Assembly (NCBI RefSeq): GCF_009827395.1 | Contig: NZ_WTYX01000001.1 | Coordinates: 1,307,722-1,371,721 of the forward strand | DNA length: 64,000 bases | Direction of reading: 5' to 3' | From: Pontixanthobacter aquaemixtae | GTDB taxonomy: Bacteria > Pseudomonadota > Alphaproteobacteria > Sphingomonadales > Sphingomonadaceae | Shown: positions 58,192-64,000 of the stretch, one piece after another | How positions within the stretch are numbered: the first letter of the stretch is position 1 | Layout: each line of letters begins with the position of its first letter | Notes under the pieces: model-generated | The model's database searches: none | What the model was told of the DNA's origin: nothing | Seen by the model: the letters and a program-made list of their open reading frames with translations, nothing else | Translations under genes and position numbers: made by a program

Positions 58192-60939
58192 TCATCCGCC
58201 CATCCCCGCAAGGTCATGTGCTTGCCGGTCGAGAACAGACGCCCGCTTCCTGAATTCAACTTTGTCCATATCGATGGGCTCGGCGAATTGTACGCCCATC
58301 CGCTCGTCTTCACTCCAGATTGTGGTCGCTTTGACGATGAGGCTTTCGGACAAAGCTATCGTAAATTCGGTGCCCGGCGGAACGTTCCACAGCCCCACAA
58401 TCATCGCACCGCCGCTGGCGATGTTGCGGATATTCGCGTCGTAGAACTGTCCGTCATGGCTCAGCACAACTTTGCGCAGCATGGTTTGGCGCGGCGCACG
58501 TGCAGAGCGCGGCCCCTTGGCATCCAGCTGAAGTCCGTTGGAGAGTTGATCGAACACCTCATCACCCGGAAGAGGTTTCGAATAGATATAGCCCTGAACA
58601 TGGCTGCAGCCCAGATTATGGACCAGTTCCAGTTCGTCCATCGTCTCGACACCCTCTGCCGTGGTATCCATGCCGAGCGACTTGGCCAGGCTGGTAATTG
58701 ACGTGATCAAGGCGCCGTTTCTGCTGCCGGGTTCGGTTGCACCGCGAACAAAGCTCTGGTCGATCTTGATCTTGTCGAATGGCGCTTTCTTCAGATAGCC
58801 GAGCGAAGAGTACCCTGTGCCGAAATCGTCGAGCGCCAGACGAACGCCGACCCGCTTGAGCGAGGCGAACATCGCATCGGTTCCTTCGTCATCGCTAAGG
58901 AAAACGCTTTCGGTAATCTCAAGCTCCAACCGCGCGGGATCAATCCGTGCATGCGCGATGGCATTGGTCACGATTGCCGGGAGCTGCGGGTTGGCAAACT
59001 GCAGTGGCGAAACGTTCACGGCGCAGCGGATATTCTCCGGCCAACGCGCCATATTGTCGCATGCGGTGCGGATCGCCCATTCGCCGATCGCGTTGATCAG
59101 ACCGATGTCTTCCGCAATCGGTATGAACTTGGCGGGCGACATCCATCCCCTTTGCGGGTGGTTCCAGCGCAGCAGCGCCTCGAAGCCGGCAATGGTTTCG
59201 TCCTGTGCGTTTACGACCGGCTGATAGTACAGCTCGAAACCGCCATGCGCGACGGCATCTCGCAAATCCTCTTCGAGCTTGCTGCGCTCTTCCGCTGCAG
59301 AAAGAAGGTCGTTTGAATAGAAATGGTGACGTCCGCGTCCGCCATCCTTTGCCGCATAGAGCGCAAGGTCGGCGTTGCGGACGATCATGTCGCTGGTCGT
59401 GCCGTCCTGCGGAGCAGTAGCAATGCCAACCGATGCCCCGATGATTACCCGCTGGCCTTCGATCGAATATGGCTGTGACAGCGAATAGATGATTTCCTGC
59501 GCGATTTGAGCCAAGCGCTCGCGCTCGGTCCTGCCGGGGATGATCACTTCGAATTCGTCACCGCCAACGCGGCCGACCCGGCCATCATCGCCAACCGCGC
59601 GCAGCAATCGTTGCGACACTTGTTTCAGCAAGGCGTCGCCTGCCGGATGGCCCAGCGTATCGTTGACTTGCTTGAACCGGTCGAGATCAAGCAGAAACAG
59701 GCTGCATTCGCGGTGATGCAGATGCGGTGCGTTGAGAATTTTCTCGAGTGTCTGCTGCATCTGGAACCGGTTGGCGAGCCCCGTCAATGAATCGAATTGG
59801 GCAAGTCGATTGACGTTTTCTTCGCTGCGCTTCTTTTCGGTCAGATCGGTCCCCGATCCGCGAAACCCGACAAAGTTGTGAAAATTGTCATATGCCGGGC
59901 GGCCATTCACCGACCACCAACGCTCTTCGCCCGAAGTGGCGGCCTTCACACCTAGCTCTTGAAATGACGATCGCGATGACAGGTGGAACGTCAGCGTCCG
60001 TTCACCCTCGCTGTTGCCGACGCCGAGTTCAAACAGGTCGACAAAGTCGGATCCGATTACATCATCTTCGGCCCGGTCCAACACCGAAATGACCGAGGGT
60101 GAGAGATAGGTGACATTGCCGCGGCGGTCGGTTTCCCAAAACCAACCCTGGCCTGTTTCCTCGTAATCTCTCAGAATGTCCTCAGCGCGGTTGCGCTCTC
60201 TCTCGCGCGCTTGCACTTTCTCGCGGCGTTTCTCGACGATAATCGATTGGCGATAGCCAACCACCACCATCGCAATCGCGGCAACGGAAATGCCCAAATA
60301 AGAAGTGTTGCTACCTTCGAGTATCGCTGCAGGGAACCAACAACAAAACTGGGCAACAAATTGTTGAACGATCCGGCCCGACAAGAGGCTGCCCGCGAGC
60401 GCCCCGGCACAGACCAGCCCGGCCAAGGCCCAAGGCCATGCCAGATCGCTATACATCACCCAGTAAGCGTGGCTGAATCCAATGCCAATCATGGGGATCA
60501 CAATGGTCGCCCAGGCAATGGCAGACAGGGTCAAGTTGCTTTCTTCGCGAATACGCTCTCGTTTGGCGGCATTGCGGGCAACAAAGCACCCGATCAAACT
60601 GGCAGCGACGCTCACCATCACCGGCCAGGGCGGAAGCGCGGCTGTGAAGATAATCCCAATTGCAAGCGCGCCGGTGACCAAAATCGCCAATTGCCACCAA
60701 TCGATTGGCAGAACATGCATTTTGAACTTGGTGGAACGGTCAGAAATCCGCCCGGCGCGTTGGGACTTTACCCGGCGCTGTTCGCCAGTGCGTCGCTCTG
60801 GCATTTGCTTCGGGGGTTGGTCGTTTTCAGCGCTTTCGCTGCGGGCTTCGGGCGCACGCTTTGCCACGCTGCCGCGCGCATGCGTGCCATCATCCGGAAT
60901 CTGCCTTTGTGGTTCAGACCTGCCCATGGAACCCGCCAT
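58192..60939 (-). CDS. Membrane GGDEF-EAL-PilZ protein
   Basis: A 915-residue protein with a charged N-terminus, about five transmembrane helices (residues about 80-235), a coiled linker, PAS domain (GQGWFWETDRRGNVTYLSPS), GGDEF domain with RVGGDEFEVIIPG, an intact EAL domain (GFEALLRWNHPQRG, DDFGTGYSSLGYLKKA) and a C-terminal PilZ domain (RNIASGGAMIVG). Domain order from PAS onward is the same as in the neighbouring protein, 30 bases downstream. The ATG at 60939 with AAAGGAT upstream is my choice. Divergent from phaC. Confidence 0.9.
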   Translation of the reverse strand: MAGSMGRSEPQRQIPDDGTHARGSVAKRAPEARSESAENDQPPKQMPERRTGEQRRVKSQRAGRISDRSTKFKMHVLPIDWWQLAILVTGALAIGIIFTAALPPWPVMVSVAASLIGCFVARNAAKRERIREESNLTLSAIAWATIVIPMIGIGFSHAYWVMYSDLAWPWALAGLVCAGALAGSLLSGRIVQQFVAQFCCWFPAAILEGSNTSYLGISVAAIAMVVVGYRQSIIVEKRREKVQARERERNRAEDILRDYEETGQGWFWETDRRGNVTYLSPSVISVLDRAEDDVIGSDFVDLFELGVGNSEGERTLTFHLSSRSSFQELGVKAATSGEERWWSVNGRPAYDNFHNFVGFRGSGTDLTEKKRSEENVNRLAQFDSLTGLANRFQMQQTLEKILNAPHLHHRECSLFLLDLDRFKQVNDTLGHPAGDALLKQVSQRLLRAVGDDGRVGRVGGDEFEVIIPGRTERERLAQIAQEIIYSLSQPYSIEGQRVIIGASVGIATAPQDGTTSDMIVRNADLALYAAKDGGRGRHHFYSNDLLSAAEERSKLEEDLRDAVAHGGFELYYQPVVNAQDETIAGFEALLRWNHPQRGWMSPAKFIPIAEDIGLINAIGEWAIRTACDNMARWPENIRCAVNVSPLQFANPQLPAIVTNAIAHARIDPARLELEITESVFLSDDEGTDAMFASLKRVGVRLALDDFGTGYSSLGYLKKAPFDKIKIDQSFVRGATEPGSRNGALITSITSLAKSLGMDTTAEGVETMDELELVHNLGCSHVQGYIYSKPLPGDEVFDQLSNGLQLDAKGPRSARAPRQTMLRKVVLSHDGQFYDANIRNIASGGAMIVGLWNVPPGTEFTIALSESLIVKATTIWSEDERMGVQFAEPIDMDKVEFRKRASVLDRQAHDLAGMGG

Positions 60940-61067
60940 GCGCTTATCCTTTTGAAAAAACGTTAACCATCGCTGCAAATCTTGGCCAATTTTCCGGGGC
61001 CTGCTTGCCATTCCTACGGGTGCGGTGCATGAAACTTGAAAACCTGCCGGTTGGATTGGGAGAATTC

Positions 61068-62765
61068 ATGGCTGACGAAACCAAACTTCACGACGAAGCT
61101 GCGCAGTCGACGACGGCGCTTGGTCCGCTGATCGGAATCGCGCGAGAAGACTTTGTCGGGGCCATTGCTCTGCTGCTCCGCGAAACCGCTACGGACCCGA
61201 TGCGCTCGATGAAGCATGCTCAGGAAGTAGGACAGGACATGATCAAAATCATGACCGGCAAATCAGACCTTGCCCCCGACCCGCGCGACAAGCGCTTCAA
61301 AGACCCAGCCTGGCAATACAATCCGTTTTTCCGCGCCGGCGCGCAATATTACCTCGCTGTCCAGAAGGGTATGAGCAATTGGCTCAATGATCTGGAACTG
61401 GACGATCTGGAGCGCGATCGCGCCAACTTTATCTCCAACATCATTATTGATGGCCTTGCGCCGACTAACACGCTGATGGGCAATCCAACCGCCCAGAAAC
61501 GTCTGGTCGATAGCGGTGGGCTCAGCCTCGTTAAGGGTTTGAAGAACGCCTATAACGATATGGTCCATAACAAAGGCATGGTGAGCCAGGTCGACAAACG
61601 CCCGTTCAAGCTGGGCGAAAATGTCGCGACGTCAAAAGGCTCCGTCGTTTTGCGTACCGAAATGATGGAATTGATTCATTATGCACCAACGACTGACGAA
61701 GTGCATGAAATTCCACAGTTAACAATCCCGCCACAGATCAACAAAATGTATATTAACGACCTCTCGCCAGAGAAATCGGTGATCAAGTGGCAAACCGACA
61801 ATGCCATCCAGACATTCGTGATTTCGTGGCGCAATCCCTCCAAAGAACAAGGCCATTGGGATATGGCCGACTACGTCAGTTCCTGCCGCGAAGCGATGGA
61901 AGCTGTTTCGGCCATAACGGGCGCGAAAAAGGTCAATGTCTCCGCCGGTTGCTCGGGCGGGCAGACAGCGGCAATGCTGGCCAGCAAAATGGCATCCGAC
62001 AAGGATGATCTGCTGGGTGCGTTGACGCTGATGGTTTGCGTTTTGCACCCCAAAGATGGCGATATCGAAGCGGGTTCGCTTGTCAGTGAAAACGGCATGA
62101 AACTCGCCCGGCGTCGCGCGGCCAAGAAAGGCGTGATCAAGGCAGACGATCTGGCACGCGGCTTTGCATGGCTGCGCCCCAATGATCTGATCTGGAACTA
62201 TGTCATCAACAATTATTTGCTGGGCGATGATCCGCCGGCATTCGATGTGCTATTCTGGAATGCCGATGCCACCAATCTCTCGGCAAGTCTGATGGGCGAT
62301 TTCCTGACCGCGTTTGAAACGCTGGCATTCACCAAAAAGGGCGAAGTCGAAATGGTCGATCACAAGGTTGATCTGTCCAAAGTCACCAGCGATCTGTTCA
62401 TTCTTGGCGGCGTGACCGACCATATTACGCCGTGGAAAGCAACTTACCGGTCAACCCAGCTGTTCGGATCGAAGGATGTTACCTATGTGCTCAGTCAATC
62501 GGGTCACATGCAGGCGATCCTGAACCCTCCGGGCAATCCCAAGGCCAAATATTTCGTGCAAAAGAAGAAAGGCAAACTCCCGGCAACTGCCGATGAATGG
62601 TTGCCCGGGACAGAGGAAGTCGCCGGAAGCTGGTGGCCCTATTGGGCCGAGTGGGTGCAGGCCCGCTCGGGCAAGAAGAAGGCCGCGCCGAAAAAGCTGG
62701 GCAATGCCAAATACAAACCGATTGATCCGGCACCCGGCATCTATGTGACTGAAGAAGTCGCCTGA
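61068..62765 (+). CDS. phaC: Poly(3-hydroxyalkanoate) synthase
   Basis: Polymerises hydroxyacyl-CoA into storage PHA. 565 residues: FKDPAWQYNPFFRAGAQYYL and NPTAQKRLVDSGGLSLVKGL in the N-domain, then the alpha/beta-hydrolase core with the nucleophilic Cys in VSAGCSGGQTA (usual GxCxG), Asp in GVTDHITPW and His in SQSGHMQAILNPPGNPKA. Length and sequence fit class I/II synthases. ATG at 61068 (MADETKLHD) has GGGAGA just before it; an upstream ATG at 61029 is open. The PHA depolymerase-like gene follows after 28 bases. Confidence 0.93.
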   Translation: MADETKLHDEAAQSTTALGPLIGIAREDFVGAIALLLRETATDPMRSMKHAQEVGQDMIKIMTGKSDLAPDPRDKRFKDPAWQYNPFFRAGAQYYLAVQKGMSNWLNDLELDDLERDRANFISNIIIDGLAPTNTLMGNPTAQKRLVDSGGLSLVKGLKNAYNDMVHNKGMVSQVDKRPFKLGENVATSKGSVVLRTEMMELIHYAPTTDEVHEIPQLTIPPQINKMYINDLSPEKSVIKWQTDNAIQTFVISWRNPSKEQGHWDMADYVSSCREAMEAVSAITGAKKVNVSAGCSGGQTAAMLASKMASDKDDLLGALTLMVCVLHPKDGDIEAGSLVSENGMKLARRRAAKKGVIKADDLARGFAWLRPNDLIWNYVINNYLLGDDPPAFDVLFWNADATNLSASLMGDFLTAFETLAFTKKGEVEMVDHKVDLSKVTSDLFILGGVTDHITPWKATYRSTQLFGSKDVTYVLSQSGHMQAILNPPGNPKAKYFVQKKKGKLPATADEWLPGTEEVAGSWWPYWAEWVQARSGKKKAAPKKLGNAKYKPIDPAPGIYVTEEVA

Positions 62766-62793
62766 AACATCTCAATTATTTAAGGAATTTTGC

Positions 62794-63642
62794 TTGAGCA
62801 ATCCTATGGCCTCGGCCGAAGTATCGATTGAAAATGTCGGCGGGCGCGATCTGCGCATCGCCCGTTGGCGGCTTGATGAACCGAGCGATCATCCACCGGT
62901 GTTGTTCTTCAACGGGATCGGCGCAAATATCGAAGCGGTCGCTCCGCTGGCTGAAGCGATGGATGACCGCGCATTCATCATGTTCGATATGCCCGGAACA
63001 GGCGGTTCACCCGATCCGGTCATCCCCTACACTGTGGTCACCATGGCGTGGACAGCAACACAGGTGCTCGACAAGTTTGGCCTGGAAGAAGTCGATGTGA
63101 TGGGGATCAGCTGGGGCGGCGGATTGGCGCAGCATTTTGCGATCCAGCATCCCGGCCGCACACGCCGGCTTGTCCTGATCGCGACCAGTGCAGGCATGCT
63201 GATGGTACCGGGCAACCCTGCTGCGCTGACCAAGATGGCCAATCCGCGCCGCTATGTGGACCCGGACTTCATGGCGAAGCACTTCGAAACGCTTTACGGC
63301 GGCGCCTTGGGCAATTCGGAAGGCAAAGGGGGGCATATGTCGCGTCTCACGCCGCCCAGCCCGCGCGGTTACATGTATCAGTTGCTGGCCATGATCGGCT
63401 GGACCAGCGCGCCTGTTCTTCCCTTCATGCGCAAAGAGACGCTGATCCTGATGGGTGACGATGACCAGATCGTCCCGCTCGCCAATGGCAAATTTCTCAA
63501 TTCGCTGATTCCCAACAGCGAACTGATCGTGATGGAAGGCGGCGGCCACTTGTTCCTGCTCAGCCACAAGGATCAGTGCGTCAGCGCGATCAAGGACTTC
63601 CTCAACGCACCAGACGAGGCGGAGCTTTCCGCAGCAGCATAG
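62794..63642 (+). CDS. phaZ: Poly(3-hydroxyalkanoate) depolymerase-like alpha/beta hydrolase
   Basis: A 282-residue intracellular hydrolase. FFNGIGANIEAVAPLAEAM resembles the N-terminus of the Pseudomonas-type intracellular PHA depolymerase; the nucleophile elbow is GISWGGG, Asp is in MGDDDQIVP and His in GGGHLFLL. The start is probably TTG at 62794, since AAGGA lies seven bases upstream; the ATG at 62806 has no such site. Follows phaC closely, so synthesis and breakdown of the polymer are probably co-transcribed. Confidence 0.86.
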   Translation: MSNPMASAEVSIENVGGRDLRIARWRLDEPSDHPPVLFFNGIGANIEAVAPLAEAMDDRAFIMFDMPGTGGSPDPVIPYTVVTMAWTATQVLDKFGLEEVDVMGISWGGGLAQHFAIQHPGRTRRLVLIATSAGMLMVPGNPAALTKMANPRRYVDPDFMAKHFETLYGGALGNSEGKGGHMSRLTPPSPRGYMYQLLAMIGWTSAPVLPFMRKETLILMGDDDQIVPLANGKFLNSLIPNSELIVMEGGGHLFLLSHKDQCVSAIKDFLNAPDEAELSAAA

Positions 63643-63652
63643 AAAGGCACAT

Positions 63653-64000
63653 ATGCGGCATATTGCGATCATCGGGTCCGGCCCGGCCGGCTATTACACG
63701 GCGGAAGCCGCGCAAAAGCAGTGGGGCGATGATGTCCGCGTCGATATCTTCGATATGCTGCCGGTGCCATACGGGTTGATCCGCACCGGCGTCGCGCCCG
63801 ATCACCAGTCGATCAAAGGCGTGTCGCGGCGCTACGAGAAAACCGCGCTGACCGACAATGTCCGCTTCGTTGGCAATGTGTCGGTCGGCACGGACATTTC
63901 TATTGCCGAGCTTCAGGAACTTTACGACGCCGTGGTGCTCGCCACCGGCGCGCCCAATGACCGGCAATTGGGCCTGCCCGGCGAAGATCTGGGCCATGTG
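63653..64000 (+). CDS. fpr: Ferredoxin-NADP reductase, adrenodoxin-reductase type (5' part)
   Basis: First 116 codons; the gene runs off the right edge. IAIIGSGPAGYYTAEAAQKQ is the FAD-binding motif, DIFDMLPVPYGLIRTGVAPD with HQSIKGV is characteristic of FprA-type reductases, and VVLATGAPNDRQLGLPGEDL is the second dinucleotide-side motif. ATG at 63653 follows AAAGG. Starts 10 bases after the phaZ-like gene. It could supply reduced or oxidised ferredoxin to enzymes such as KorAB, which is only a suggestion. Confidence 0.9.
   Translation, partial: MRHIAIIGSGPAGYYTAEAAQKQWGDDVRVDIFDMLPVPYGLIRTGVAPDHQSIKGVSRRYEKTALTDNVRFVGNVSVGTDISIAELQELYDAVVLATGAPNDRQLGLPGEDLGHV

Overview
The window reads as chromosomal DNA of a GC-rich alphaproteobacterium, most likely a sphingomonad of the Erythrobacter/Altererythrobacter type. 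This is an inference from gene content and protein character (KorAB, lolCD next to dnaE, sdhCDA, PHA genes, multiple envelope lipoproteins, TonB-type envelope biology); no rRNA or other marker is present to fix the taxonomy. No tRNA, rRNA, CRISPR array, integrase or complete insertion sequence was found.

Layout. 1-4.7 kb (minus strand): a co-directional run lolC/E, lolD, a DUF1579-like secreted protein, glutathione peroxidase, a small membrane protein and the 5' third of dnaE. 4.9-7.6 kb (plus): purF, an SDR and a PilZ protein. 7.6-16.3 kb: a beta-lactamase-fold esterase, cyclopropane fatty acid synthase, a photolyase, a DUF457-type membrane protein and korB-korA (2-oxoacid:ferredoxin oxidoreductase). 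16.4-24.1 kb: rppH, rsmB, guaB, an M28 peptidase, bdhA and a neutral zinc metallopeptidase. 24.2-28.9 kb (minus): a BlaI/M56 regulator pair with two visible operators, creD and a C13 (legumain/caspase-fold) peptidase. 29-32.3 kb: an STM3941-like gene and sdhA-sdhD-sdhC, without sdhB. 32.4-35 kb (plus): SDR, subclass B3 metallo-beta-lactamase lipoprotein, prmA. 35-40.9 kb (minus): CinA-like protein, DUF4166, sterol desaturase, class A beta-lactamase-like lipoprotein, ligA, ABM monooxygenase, all overlapping or nearly so. 41-44.8 kb: a secreted unknown, recN and bamD. 44.9-45.5 kb: three tandem small genes that look like lasso-peptide precursors. 45.7-49.3 kb: a small TPR-like protein, a FecR-domain protein and a CHASE2 adenylate cyclase. 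49.6-54 kb: a clearly AT-richer accessory island (terminase-small-subunit-like protein, C5 cytosine methyltransferase, MORC/MutL-like GHKL ATPase, Rossmann-fold protein). 54-64 kb: lepA, two tandem GGDEF-EAL-PilZ proteins, phaC, an intracellular PHA depolymerase-like hydrolase and the start of a ferredoxin-NADP reductase.

The two most interesting signals are: (1) the three small genes at 44875-45502, whose products share a leader motif WxKPxV, Thr at position -2, Ala/Gly at core position 1 and Glu at core position 9, as expected of lasso peptide precursors, although no lasso cyclase, protease or exporter gene lies in the window; and (2) the methyltransferase-GHKL ATPase-Rossmann gene trio at 50.5-54 kb, a candidate defence or modification system. 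A third theme is palindromic repeats: different ones sit in frame inside two replication genes (dnaE and ligA), and others lie between korA and korB and upstream of phrB.
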